Shown one piece after another: positions 22,635 through 34,112 of a DNA stretch of 64,000 nt. The notes below the pieces were generated by a model. That model was not told where the DNA came from. It saw nothing but the letters and a program-made list of their open reading frames with translations, and did no database searches. The stretch spans positions 434,001 through 498,000 of the forward strand of contig JAHLKI010000010.1 of NCBI GenBank assembly GCA_025602905.1. The letters are read 5' to 3'. A program made the position numbers and the translations under genes. This DNA is from Phlyctochytrium arcticum (lineage: Eukaryota; Chytridiomycota; Chytridiomycetes; Chytridiales; Chytridiaceae). Every line of letters starts with the position of its first letter. The first letter of the stretch is position 1.

Positions 22635-25038
22635 ATGGAAGCGGGCGCCGACCGAGAAGAGATCCGTGGCCTGTGGAAGTTTGCAGCTGTTGTCCAATTT
22701 CTTCACTTATTCAAAGAGCCCCTTGGAATTGATGATTTCGAAACTGAGGTCTTTGACGAACCCTCCAGTCTATATCGGTTCAGTATTGAACGCATGCAAC
22801 TTTAGGAACTGGAAAGCTGGCTTGTCTGCCGACATACGCACCGGGATTTGGAAGCTTTGATAGTGCAATTGCTCAAGTCACTCGTCGGAAACCCCTCCTC
22901 GCGACTGATCAAGTAATGCGGTTGCGTTATATAAACAGTGTTTAAGAGACTGACTGAGACCTCAGTGACTCCACTTGGCGAGCCTCTCTTGTGAAGGAAC
23001 TGACGAAGAGAGGCATAGTCTCAGAAGAAAACCCTATGGTTGATGTAGATGATATGACATTAGAACAACGGGTACCACTTTCTCGTGACCTGTCTCTTGG
23101 CACTGGCTAAGCGGTCTATGCAGGTCGAACTTTTGCATGATTTATGCGAGTCTCAACTTGACAATGCGGAACGGTTTCGCGCTTCATTTCAAGGGCAGGA
23201 AGAGCGAGAATGGGTGCGTGCCACAGCCTCAAGTTTATGAGATTGATGTTAACGGCTGGAGTAGCGGGTAGATCCAGTGGGATACGACGCCAAAGGGGCG
23301 GTGTACTGGCTTTTTGACGGTATGGTGGTCGGTGTAATGTAGACTGGTACAGGTCTCTGACAGTTATTCAGATAATCGCCTCTATAAGGAGGTTCCGGAA
23401 GGGACTACCGCGCGGAAGAAAAAGGGGAAGGGTTCGAAATCGGCATCGGTATCGGCGAGCAACTGGTCATTGGTAATAACGTGCGTGTTTCTCGCGAAAA
23501 CTTTATGCTAACATCTGTTAGGTCTGTGGTACCAAATCGGAATGGGAAGCTTTCCCAGCGCGATTTGAGCGGACTCGAGCGACAGTCGAGAAAGAGTTTT
23601 ATTCATTTTTGACAAACGACGCGTTACCACAAGTAATAGCGGATCTTGAGGTTTGTTACGTTATGATGTCGATTCATTGCCAAAGTAACGATAAGAAAGA
23701 TTTTTTATATCTATTTAGGAGAAGGAGAAGAAAAAACAATTTGAGGAAGCGATGGTTAATCGAAAGCGGTCGTCACGCCTTCAAATGAGGGAATTTGAAA
23801 AGATGGAAATTGAGAAGGTTCAGGAAGAGTCCCGGCAGAGGAAGCAGTCATTACGGCAAAGAAAAGAGCAGGAGAATCGCCGTGAAACGGACCTCCAGGT
23901 GAGATTCTATGCAACTGGACGACTAGAATTTGCCCACTTATGTTGTTGTAGCAACGGGAACAAAGAATGCTTGCACGGGAGCAACGCATTGCGCAGCGAG
24001 AAGCCAAGCTTTACTCTGCGCGTAATACCCCAGACTCTGAAAGGTCCGGCGCTCCCAAGCGTTCAAGTCGATCAAAGCGTAAGTCGGAGGCTATCGACGA
24101 TAAAACGTGGTACTTTGACTGCATCTGTGGACTTCACGGGGACAACATTGATGGTGCGTGGCATTTCCATCTTCAGATTATATTTGTCTAATCGTTTGAG
24201 AATAGATGGCAACCCAATGATAGCTTGCGAAAAGTGCGGTGTCTGGCAACACATTGCTTGTTTGGGAAATGGGAGCGACTTGAACCAACTGGAGAATGTG
24301 GACTTTATTTGTCAGCAGTGCCAGAACAACACCTCAAACAAAGATTCCATGTCAATAAGTTCCACGTCAACTCCGGAAGTGTTTAATCGACCAGCCTTTG
24401 TATTCTCGACCATGACTGAATCGATACCTGTACAGTCGTTGATCCCACCGCCGGACTTACATCACGGAGGTGACGCGACCATGAGTTCTACCTCAACGCC
24501 GAGAGTAAAGAGTGGAACGGTCTTTGTGCCTTCTACCATTACTAAATTGATGCCTGCACAATCATTGGTCCCACCTCCCGCCTTACGTCACGGAGGTGAC
24601 GCGACTATGAGTTCCACCTCCAAGCCGGAAGTATTGAATGGAACGGCCTTTGCGCCCTCGACCTTGGATGGATCTATACCCGTGCAATCATTGGCTCCAC
24701 CTCCCAACTTACATCACGGAACTGACGCGGCATTTGCCGCAATGGAACAAGAAATGGTTGATGCTCCAGTGGTAGCTGCTCCACCACCAGCACAATCATT
24801 GGTCCCACCTCCCGACGTACATCACGGAGCTAACGCGACAACATTTACCTCAATGGAACAAGAAATGGTTGATGCTCCAGTGGCAGCTGCTCCACCACCA
24901 GAAGCAATGTGCGTCGTGACAGCTTCACATCAAGAAACGGCGGCAGCTCCCCCATCAGAAGCCATGTCCGTAGATACGGAATCACATCCAGTTCCCATCC
25001 TTTCTGCGGGGGAAGGGTCTACCGCTCATTTGATATGA
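22635..25038 (+). CDS. RSF1/CECR2-like chromatin protein with PHD finger
   Basis: About eleven exons; ATG at 22635. The N-terminal 230 residues match the RSF1/CECR2 DDT-WHIM region: LWKFAAVVQFLHLFKEPL, then RVELLHDLCESQLDNAERF and VDPVGYDAKGAVYWLFDDN, close to RSF1 (LLKYLCECQFDD, IGRDKDGLMYWY). A highly charged coiled coil follows, then a PHD finger: CICGLHGD, MIACEKCGVWQHIACLG, FICQQC (C4HC3). The C-terminal 230 residues hold three to four degenerate repeats built on QSLxPPPxLHHGxDA. Such proteins partner ISWI-type remodellers and read histone tails in the nucleus. The domain calls are strong; the exact orthology is open. Confidence 0.8.
24346..24950 (+). repeat. Degenerate tandem repeat in the tail of the PHD protein
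   Basis: Units of about 120 bp begin around 24346, 24481 and 24601, with shorter related units near 24727 and 24838. Each has the core QSL-PPP-LHHG and most the flank TMSSTS-PEV. The last two share MEQEMVDAPV-AAPPP. Nucleotide identity between neighbours is high, which suggests recent expansion by slippage or unequal exchange. Confidence 0.8.
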
Positions 25039-25507
25039 CGGCTTCGTTCGCTAGCGTCGGCGAAATGTGGCCGGGCGCATGTCCTTACCACTTTGTAATT
25101 TAATTTTTCGTTTTCTACGTGATCGCAGATCATCTCTCCGAATGTGGGGAATACCATACCTTCTGATCGTTTCAACTTTCAAACATTCCAAAAATTAAAT
25201 TTTCGAAGAATGGAATTTGGCGGAGGATCTTGAGATTCCTCGGCTGATTCCTGGGTCGTACACGGTGCGACCAAGCGTGCCATCAAATCGCGGCGGCCAC
25301 CGCCAAACCCTAATTCCCCCGGAGCACACTTTGCCCAAACCCCGCGATTTTTAGCGACGCAGATCATACAGAGCCTTCGGCGGCAGACCTTCGGACAAGA
25401 GTAAAAACGGGACTCGTTGCCAACATTCTAGCACTCTTGCGGCCTAGAGGAACCAGCAGTCCATAGATACTCTGCACTGGTGTACGCAGTTTCTACTGAT
25501 CTTGACT
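25039..25507. other. Intergenic between PHD gene and CYC8
   Basis: About 470 bp, no coding sequence recognised. An E2F-like TTTGGCGG lies near 25217. Promoter of CYC8 expected here. Confidence 0.5.
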
Positions 25508-28017
25508 ATGGCGACTGTCTCCGCAGGGATGACGGCTACTCAGAAGCTGGCCCAGCTCAACGAAGGCACATGGCTTCAAGTGGGTAGGTTATCCCATCAG
25601 TAAACGAGCTACATGACATGGTACTTTAACTCATTTATAGGAACGCTGGCGGAGAGCATGAATGAACCGGAGCGTGCCATCACTGCTTATGAGGCAGCAC
25701 TAAGGCACAATCCTCACTCTATACAAGCTTTAACTCAGGCTGCAGCACTTTGTCGGGCTCGAGAGCAGTATGCAAAGGTCTGTCTGAAAGCTGGGTATGT
25801 TTGTGTAGCTCCAGCATTGACATTTATGTTCTTTAGGCGGTGGATTACTTTCAGCGGATCTTGAATATTGATCAAGCGAATGGCGAGATTTGGGGAGCGC
25901 TTGGTCATTGTTTCCTGATGATGGACGACTTGCAAAGGGCCTACACTGCTTACCAACAGGCTTTATATCATCTTCCTAATCCAAAGGTAAGTTATACAAT
26001 GGTCATTGCTTCAGCTTGCCAGAGGTATTCATCATGCATTGCGGCACAGGAACCCAAACTTTGGTACGGAATCGGAATATTGTATGATCGATATGGATCC
26101 TATGAGCACGCAGAAGAGGCATTCTCCGCCGTGATTCGAATGGAACCAAAATTCGAGAAGGCAAATGAGATATATTTTCGTCTGGGAATCATCTACAAGC
26201 AACAAGGAAAATATGATACCAGTCTCAGCGTAAGATTTATAGTTCTGGTCTCTCTTAACTTTCTCTCACCCTTCCTATTTAGTGCTTTCGATATATTCTC
26301 GCCTGCCCACCAAAACCACTGACCGAGATTGATATCTGGTTTCAGATAGGACATGTTTACGAGCAGCAAAAGGAGGTAACAGCAAAGCATCCTGAAAAGC
26401 TTATCGTTTTACTAATTTGGCTTTAGTACCAACTGGCTCGGGACGCTTACGAGCGGGTGTTGTCGGAAAACCCCAACCACGCAAAAGTTTTGCAACAATT
26501 GGGGTGGTTGTACCATCAACAGAACTCGAATTTCTCCAATCAAGAGCTTGCTATTCAGTACTTGACAAGATCATTGGAAGCCGGTAAGGTTACTCTGAGA
26601 CTATGTCACTTAACATTCCACTCATCAATGCTCAGACATGAATGATGCACAAACTTGGTATTTACTTGGACGATGCTACATGGCACAGCAAAAGTACAAC
26701 AAGGCCTATGAGGCATACCAGCAAGCGGTGTATGTTTTCCTGAAACTCACATAATGTCGCCCCCTAACGTGTTTGTCATCAGGTATCGCGACGGGCGAAA
26801 TCCAACATTCTGGTGTTCCATCGGTGTACTATATTATCAAATCAATCAAGTATATTCTCGATGCGCAAAGAAAAGCCGGACAATTTGAATCTGATCTCCT
26901 CGCGTAGTATCGAGACGCTTTAGATGCATACAGCCGTGCTATCCGACTAAATCCCTACATCAGTGAAGTTTGGTATGTCCGATTCGGCGTTTGTTCATGT
27001 AATGTGTCACGTAGCGTCTCCTTAGGTATGATCTTGGAACCCTCTACGAGTCTTGCAACAATCAGATAAACGACGCACTCGACGCGTACACCCGAGCGCT
27101 GGAGCTCGACCCCAACAATCCTCACATAAAGCAAAGACTTCAAATGCTCCGAAACGCCCAGGCTGGCGGAGGGTATGTCCGCGGCCTTTGCATACTATAG
27201 TGGAGTCTTTCTGACGTGACTTGTGCAGCCAAGTACCCGCTGGAACCGGTCAGCCACAACAGCCTGCCCCACAAGATATTGGCAGTGGCGGCTTCACCAG
27301 TGTGAGTGGAGCTGGAATGCATTCTGCCAATTCTGGCCACTTTTATCAGGTACTTTGGATTTGTTCTCCCAGCGTGTGGAATTGAGATTGAAATCAACAT
27401 TGGTTTAGGGACCGCAACCGCCATCCCAGGTTGGATACTCTCGAGCTCCTCATGGGAGTGACATGCGGTCTAATCACAGCACGGGACCGGTGAGTATCGT
27501 TGAATACGCCAGGATCAAGTAGTAGTTATTTATTTGTGAGTATTTCAGGATCAGGACCGGCGAGAACTACCCGCTCTGCAGATGAATTCACCGCGCACAC
27601 AAGCATCTGGACCACAAGAGGAAGCCCCGGAGAATACGTCAACTCGCGCCAGGCCTAAATCAGGGAAAGGAAGTGACAAGCTTTCCTCGCCAAAGCCCCA
27701 GACTGATCGGCGAGGGGCAAACATCACGAGTCGGCCGCAACGCGAAAGCTCTTCTCATGGCTCGCGATATCAGGATGGTAGAACGGAGCAAACCGGTTTT
27801 TGACACATCCATTTCATGGAAATTAATGAAACTTGGCTCTTTAGACGTAGCTGACAAGAGTGACAAACATGACTTGAAGGCTTCATCTGGCGCCCGCCCA
27901 TCTTTGTCAAAAGACGATCATAGTGGAGTTGAGGGACCTCGATCAGCACCGCGGGCATATCACAACACGGATGATGATCGCGGCTCACCACACAACGACA
28001 ATTCTCCTGGCGAATAA
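25508..28017 (+). CDS. CYC8: TPR general corepressor CYC8 (SSN6)
   Basis: Around fourteen exons; ATG at 25508 with the first intron inside TWLQVG. Ten tetratricopeptide repeats run from residue 15 to about 370, e.g. WGALGHCFLMMDDLQRAY, YQQALYHLPNPKEPKLWYGI and GWLYHQQNSNF, in the order and spacing of Cyc8/Ssn6. The tail from 27180 is Gly/Gln/Pro-rich and then strongly charged, ending DNDNSPGE-like residues after a last intron at about 27780-27847. Cyc8 forms the Tup1-Cyc8 corepressor in the nucleus, bridging DNA-bound repressors to histone deacetylases. The tail is short compared with yeast Ssn6 (966 aa), which has long Q-rich segments. Confidence 0.93.
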
Positions 28018-28367
28018 CTTTACAAAGTCTCCGACACCACGATCTGCGAAACACGACCACCTCTATTATAATTATTACTTATTGCAAGGATCCTTCCACC
28101 CAATATTGGATGAGCCCTCGGATGTCCAGAGACAACAAATCGTTACATTTCACAATTTTGATTTGTTTGCGCTATGAGCGTGCCCATTTTTGAAATAAAT
28201 CCGTAGTATATAGTCATGATGTTACACCGCAAAACAAATATGTATTGTAGATACATCTTCTACGCGCACGTGAGCTCGCAATTGAGTTTGCTTTGGGGGT
28301 TGTTTGCCCAGCGCCAGATTTCAACGTAAACGCGTGAAATTTTAACAGAACGGCAACGCTGGCAGCT
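28018..28367. other. Intergenic between CYC8 and OSBP
   Basis: 350 bp of AT-rich spacer, no gene seen. Confidence 0.55.
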
Positions 28368-29879
28368 ATGGAAGACCCCAACGCAAGTTTCGAGGACGAT
28401 CAGGAAGTCTTGGACGATGAGCCGAAAAGCATCTTGCTCGGAATCATTAGCCAACTACGGAAAGGAATGGATCTTTCCCGGGTGACGCTTCCGACCTTTG
28501 TACTGGAACCACGAAGCATGTGTGAGCGAATTACAGACTTTATGAGCCATCCAGAGTTGATCCTTGGGTAAGGAAACCTATTATCCTACGACTGCGGAAC
28601 TGTGTTGATACTAGTTCCTATAGAACTCCCAAGAAGCAAGACCCTACCGAAAGGTTTCTGGACGTTGTGACCTACTTCCTATCGGGGTGGCATATCAGGC
28701 CCAAGGTATCTTGTCTGTATTGGCAATGGCTTGAGTGGTGTCTTATGTCGAAAATCACTTGAAGGGAGCCAAAAAGCCATATAACCCAGTCCTTGGCGAA
28801 ATTTTCCGGTGCAAATGGAATTTCCCAGATGGATCACAATCCGTCTACGTCTGCGAACAAGTATCTCATCACCCACCCATCTCCGCCTACGTCTACTCAA
28901 ATCCGCAAAATGACATATTCATCATTGGAGATCTCCGACCAAAGTCAAAATTTTTGGGCAACTCGGCGGCAACCATCATGCAGGGAACATCCAAGATTAC
29001 GTTTCCAAGCTCCTGGCCCGGCGAAGAGTATTTCGTGACGCTTCCCAACGTATATGCTCGAGGAATTCTTTTCGGAACAATGTACCTGGAACTGGGTGAT
29101 ACCGTTACAATTCGATGCCCCAAAAATGATCTGATTGCGGAAATTGAATTCCTGACAAAGGTACTAAATGAACATCGTTATCCCTCAAAAGCGTCTTTGT
29201 CTTATATAATGTGCAGGGATTCTTTACGGGAACGTATAACGCAGTAAAGGGCAAGATCAAGAAAGAGTCCACTGGAGCCGTTTTGCATACTCTGGGTGGG
29301 AAATGGACGGATCAGGTTTACTGCACAAAAGGATCTTCATCCGAAAAGACAGTCATTTTTGATGCACATGCTGCCAAAATATGTCCAAAGCAAGTAGAAC
29401 CGGAAGAAGAACAAGAAGAATTTGAATCGCGCAGGTTCGTTGTTATTTTTTTCCGAAACATTTTGATTCCAAAAGGCTAAATGTTCCATTTCAGGTTGTG
29501 GGCAAATGTCACCAAAGCCATTTTGGCAAAGTCCATAGATGAAGCGACCACAGAAAAGACTGCCATTGAAGATAATCAACGCCGGATTGTAAAGGAACGG
29601 CAAGCCAATGATGTTGCATGGGAGCCCCGATTCTTCCGTGAATGTGATGAGGAATGGCGCTTTTGTGTACCATTGTAGGTGTTGGCGATTCAAAAGTATG
29701 AAATGAAATTGTTTCTAATCTTGATCTATTTTTATTTCCTTCCCAGAGCCCCTTCGACGACGGGCGATTCGCTTGATAAAACCATTTTCGGGCGACCCAC
29801 AAATCCCCAGCACGCAAAGTTTTGGAGTGAGGCTGGAGGAAGCCCCACCTCACTTGGATCCCCAACAACCCCCGCGTAG
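28368..29879 (+). CDS. Oxysterol-binding protein, short KES1/OSH4 type
   Basis: Six exons. The protein is essentially one ORD domain: SILLGIISQLRKGMDLSRV at the start, KKPYNPVLGEIF, the family signature EQVSHHPPISAY, then ITFPSSW, GGKWTDQVY and a charged C-terminal part with EPRFFREC. There is no PH or ankyrin region, so it belongs with the short OSBP-related proteins that exchange sterol and PI4P between membranes. The lid-like N-terminus is present. A Ser/Thr/Pro-rich tail (GSPTSLGSPTTPA) follows the last intron. No anomalies. Confidence 0.93.
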
Positions 29880-30123
29880 ATGAAAAATGCGTTTTTTATT
29901 GGCAAACACGTCGATTGAGTCTGCCACCATGTTATTTTTTTCCCTTACTTTTCATATTGATAGACATCTGTTGGTCTAGCTTCTTTTTTTTGTATTATTC
30001 GTCCGCCTTTGAGATCCAGAAGCTGGAAATGCATGGTTAGGGTTGCTGTTTGGTCATCAGCAATTCAGCGGCAATTTCGCCGTCACAAGCGATCTCCAAA
30101 ACTTTACAAAATACCAACTCTCA

Positions 30124-31476
30124 ATGGCAGACCAGCTTCAAGAAGGTGCTTAAAGTAGTATTCTACACAAAGAAACTTTTTGATTGAGCAGTATTTAGGC
30201 CTGAAACTACTGGCCGCGGGCGAAAAGTACCGCACGAAAAAGAGTCTCTTTGGCAGCGCAAAACCCGACTGGGATAGCAGTTTGCAAAACTACGAGGCAG
30301 CAGGTAAGAAGCCCAACGCCATAACTGATTGCAACAAACCAACAAACATTCAGCGATTTGCTTCAGAAATGCCAAAGCGTATGATTACGCATGTGATGCC
30401 TTGGTCAAGGTATGAGAGGGTGTCATGGTCGTGTTGCATTTCTGTTATACTAAAGTCATGTATACAGGCGGCCACCGCACATCATGAATTAGACTCGTGA
30501 GTAACTCGGATATCGCAAAAAGTGCAGCATAGGTCTCACGCCGCATCTGCACAGACTCTACCTGGCCGCAAAGGCTTTGGAAAACGCCGCCAACCTCACC
30601 ATCCAGTATCTAACCAACCCAACCGAAGCCGCATCCTTGTATCAAAAGGCCAGTGATTATTACATGGCTCAAGGATCCGTAGATCGTGCCGCTGAAGCAT
30701 TGGAAAAGGCTGCAAAGTATGTCTCTATTGATTTAGGATTTCCGACCTTGTCAATACTTATGCCGGTCATAGAGCTCTGGAAGACGTACAGTACGAGGAA
30801 AGCGTTAAATTGTACGAGCAAGCCTGCGATGCATATGAAGAGGAGGGAAAATTGCGGATAGGCATTGATGTCTTCAAACGGTTCTTGTCATTCACTCTAC
30901 GTCACGCGAGGTAAGGTGTCTGACCTCGTGTTATTCTCCTTGTGTAATTTTTTTGATGTACGGCGAGCAGTTATCCCAAAAGTCTGGAAATTTCTGAACG
31001 CCTGTGTCGCGCATATGAGAAATTGGAGCAAGCCCTCAACTTGCGGAAGCAGCTTTTGACGTCCGTCATTATCCAATTGCATCTCGGTGACCATAGTGGA
31101 GCAACTGCCAAGATGATGCAGCTGTCTAGGTGTGTACAGGTTACCTCTTACGATGATATGTGATGTCTGAACGAGTATGTCATGGGCAGCACGTTCCCCG
31201 AGACTGGTGAAGCCAACCTCGCTGCAGCCCTCTGTGAAGGTGGATCCTCGGCCGATCTGGAGCGATCGAATGCATTTACGTCTTTGGAGAATGAGGTAAC
31301 TCTCGCCTGTATGCCGAACACAGTCATTCTTTGACTAAAGTCTACGAATATGATAGGTGATCAAACTCGCCAAGAAGCTGAAAATGGAGGCTGCAAATCC
31401 TCCACAAGTGCCGCCCAAGACTTCTGCTCTTGCATCGGGTCTGCAGGACGAGATAGAAGAGGAGGGATTTCTTTGA
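30124..31476 (+). CDS. Gamma-SNAP (soluble NSF attachment protein, gamma type)
   Basis: Nine exons; ATG at 30124, first exon only 22 nt (MADQLQEG). The TPR-like helical hairpins begin EGLKLLAAGEKYRTKKSL, PDWDSSLQNYEAAAICF and AKAYDYACDAL, matching gamma-SNAP (EGLEHLAKAEKYLKTGF, PDYDSAASEYGKAAVAFKNA) rather than alpha/beta-SNAP. The end EVIKLAKKLKMEAANPP and the acidic last residues also fit. SNAPs bind SNARE complexes and recruit NSF for disassembly. Gamma-SNAP is absent from budding yeast, in keeping with an early-diverging lineage. Exon phases are all consistent. Confidence 0.88.
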
Positions 31477-31805
31477 TGTATATTTGGATATTACCAGTTT
31501 TGATTTATACAGCACGGATTCTCGAGATCTAGCGCTTGGTCTAGTGCGACCCTGTGTGTCCTCGACGCCAGATGCAAAAGCAAGATCTCTCGGCTTCTAC
31601 CCACTCTTCCCTCCCATCCTGTATGTCCTGTATGTACCAAATGAATATTGATTCGCGCGTCTCGCCAACCGTGTCCCTACTAGCCCACGTTAAAAATAGC
31701 CTGCACTCCCTAAAACGTCTACCTGCTTATTGTACATTATACATCGAAGAACAGTTACTACTACTCGTCTATCAAACATAATCCCCCTGGGCCCTGCTAG
31801 CCCCT
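31477..31805. other. Intergenic after gamma-SNAP
   Basis: 330 bp, no recognised feature. It is the left edge of the repeat-rich region. Confidence 0.5.
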
Positions 31806-32178
31806 GTTATATGATCACAGTTCGGTTGGCAGTGATGACGGAATGAGACGTGCTTGTCGTTTGAACGCCTGGGTATATGTTTGCAGATTTTTGTAATGAC
31901 TTTGGGACATGCGACGTAGTTTTGTCTTGACCTGGTTCTTGTACGAGGCGGGTATGAACCAGGGTTCGAGGAAGACGCGCTGAAGTTGCCCAGTCGTAGA
32001 TTACATGGTTCCAGTCGGGGTTTTCTTGAGTGTAGGTCTCCCAATCACCTCCCGCATCATCGATCCAATAGCTGACTGCAAATTGAAGTTCTTCTTTGGG
32101 GGTGAGGCCAGCTTGAGCGATATAGTTGCGAACTTGCGAGATGAAGTTTATTAGTTTATTTCCCGGTTGACCGCTATA
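31806..32178 (-). pseudogene. Retrotransposon gag-like fragment, frameshifted
   Basis: Reading the minus strand from 32178, one frame gives GQPGNKLINFISQVRNYIAQ, then ELQFAVSYWIDDAGGDWETY. A second frame then continues with LQRVFLEPWFIPASYKNQVK, LRRMSQSHYKNLQTYTQAFK and SLPTEL before a stop. Together this is the pattern of a Ty3-type gag capsid: a helical core in which a charged segment leads to W-x-W, followed by an LxxMxQ and Y-x-x-F stretch. At least one frameshift joins the two parts and a stop cuts the end, so it is a relic. No LTRs were identified. Confidence 0.55.
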
Positions 32179-32367
32179 ACCCCGTCACAGACTATTTTTC
32201 GCGTGCTTCCCCTGTCGAGCAGACTCCATGTAAGCATATAGACCAGAACCCAACCCAAACGTTCAAATCTGCCTAGAACAATGAACGACTCCTCCGGCGA
32301 CTCCTGGAGCGCGAGAGGGTTAGCTCCTTTTTCGAATCCGTCTCGATCTCTTGCATCGTAGCCAGGG

Positions 32368-33233
32368 TCAAGTATGTAGCAAATCCCAAAAGGAAGTTAT
32401 GGAGGAGCTCGGCTGGTGTGTCCTGGTGGCCGCCAAATTCGGCCAAAAAAATGGATTTAACCAATTTTCAGCCGGACCGAGAGCTTCATCATATCGTTTC
32501 GGTACTCTCTCTTCGAGTGATTGCTCTTCCTCGCTCATATAAGCCCATGCGGTGCTGAGGGGAACGAATTCCGTGGCGGTCCATTCCGGACAGATCTACA
32601 GTTTGTCAATACAATGGAGGTGGGAAGGAGATGACTCTCAATGTACACGTACATGAGTATATTTCTTTTCTTCTTCTCTTGTGCTTCCAAGGTGATGGGG
32701 GGCCATTTCCGTGCCAGCGCGCATGCGACTTGATCACTGCACCATTTCTTGGACGCGTGGAACGATTTTGGAACGTAGAGGTGTTGCTGATCGGACGGGC
32801 CGTTATCATCATCAAAGTCGTGTTGGAAGTGTCGAACGAAGTTTAGATAGTGGTCCTCGACACGCGAGTACATGTCTACCGTATTCGCCAGTCAGACGAC
32901 CGGGGTTCCTGAGTGCTTAAGCGTATGTGTTTGGGAACGAATGGTGTCGATGAGAAGCTGGATTATGGCGGTTGACCATTGAGTTTGGTTAGAGGGTCCT
33001 GCTGGTCTGCCGGCTCTTCGTTGGATGCTGTCGTTGACGCTGTTCTTTCCTTGCGGAGTCTCACGCTCACGACGGGTTCCCGTATGCCAACCATGTTTTG
33101 GAGACACTACTTCCGGGTCCGATGCGCATGGTTGTGGACGTGAGGATGTTCGCTCGCGCGAGTGATGTCGAGTGCTGGTCGACGCAATCTCTTCCGTTCC
33201 GTCGATCACTTGGTCGTCCACTGTTTTTTCCAT
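32368..33233 (-). pseudogene. Broken gene of unknown function, in-frame TGA
   Basis: A minus-strand frame from 33233 runs with WSTAIIQLLIDTIRSQ to a TGA at 32894-32892, then continues in the same frame (LANTVDMYSRVEDHYLNF, KKWCSDQVACALARKW). It splices in phase 0 from 32649 to 32595 through a 53-nt intron, then ICPEWTATEFVPLSTAW to a stop at 32368. The distribution of Trp, charged and helix-forming residues resembles a Myb/SANT or trihelix-type domain, but I cannot name the family. If translation starts at the ATG at 32873, a 150-aa product is possible. It sits between gag and U6-like relics. Confidence 0.4.
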
Positions 33234-33349
33234 CCGGTTCAGATAGATCTACGCGGATGCTCTGGACGACGCGCGCGACACACCACATTAGTTCCTTCTC
33301 AGATCCGGGTTAGGGTTCGCAGGTCCGCGGTTAATAATTGTTGCCGCCG

Positions 33350-33455
33350 TAGCGGCATCCTCACAGATTTTGCGTGTCATCCTTGCGCAGGGCGCCATGC
33401 TAATCTTCTCTGTATCGATTCCAATTTTATTTGATGTCAGAGGCCCCGAAGGACT
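33350..33455 (-). ncRNA. U6 snRNA-like sequence, probably a pseudogene
   Basis: On the minus strand a 5' GUCC-UUCG-GGGC hairpin (33454-33443) is followed by the U6 core. This includes the invariant ACAGAGA box, then AGAUUAGCAUGG and GCGCAAGGAUGACACGC (about 33420-33370). Compared with the canonical core, single bases are inserted between GGAA and CGAUACAGAG, inside the GGCCCC run, and probably in the segment after CACGCAAA. No T-run terminator follows within 50 nt, and no clear TATA box precedes it. The core identity is unmistakable. The insertions and missing terminator point to a decayed copy. Confidence 0.8.
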
Positions 33456-33698
33456 TGACGGAAGCTACAAGCGGCGCGGCGGTACTTATGCCGGGAGCGC
33501 GCCGAGCCGTAGCGGTTGCGGGAGCTTTCCACTAACCCTCACCTCTGCCGAGTCCCCTGCGCAGAGACTTGCTATCTTGCGGGGAGAAGATACATGTGTG
33601 TAGGAAACAGTGTAGCTGCATACTGATCTACAATACATGTAGTGCTTATTGAATGAGAGAAGAACGAGAATATATACCAAAAAAGAAACGCATTAATA

Positions 33699-34031
33699 TC
33701 ATCTGTAAGGAAATGATAAAACGGCGCTCCTATCTAACGACCCATATACACCCAAAGGAGATTGCCAAGGCGGTGCCTGATCCGTCTCCCGCTTTTCGAT
33801 TGGTCGAAGGAATGTTCTGTTCTGATTCGGGATCGGAATTGGTTTGCGCTGTGACATTTTTAGGAGCATCGGAAATCCCATCCTTGTTGGCCAGTACGGT
33901 GTGATGAGCACACATTCCCTCGTCTTGTCCGTTTGGATTTTGGCCAGTATTCTGGGGATGGCAAAACCAAATAGAGCTCGTTGCTGTACGCTGGCACACC
34001 GGATAATCGTATCTGAGCAAGCAGCTTGCAC
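33699..34031 (-). pseudogene. RNase H-end fragment of a retroelement polymerase
   Basis: The minus-strand frame gives IPRILAKIQTDKTRECVLIT followed by PYWPTRMGFPMLLKMS. The pattern xRVLxKIxxDxxxxVLITPxWPxxxWxPxLLxLS marks the C-terminal part of the reverse transcriptase/RNase H protein of DIRS/YR-type retroelements and related fungal elements. Only this short end is left, with no start and no reverse transcriptase core in frame upstream. It is consistent with the nearby tyrosine-recombinase relic. Confidence 0.5.
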
Positions 34032-34112
34032 CCCGGGTTTGTGGCTAGATGAGTTTTGACAATCGTCGATCTCCCCATGGATGCTGACTTGTCGAGCAGT
34101 ATTCTACCGCAA

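Noticed and set aside
33307..33319. Telomere-like GGGTTAGGGTT next to the U6-like sequence
   Set aside because: Fewer than two and a half units; similar single matches occur at about 13127 and 57997, so chance is enough.
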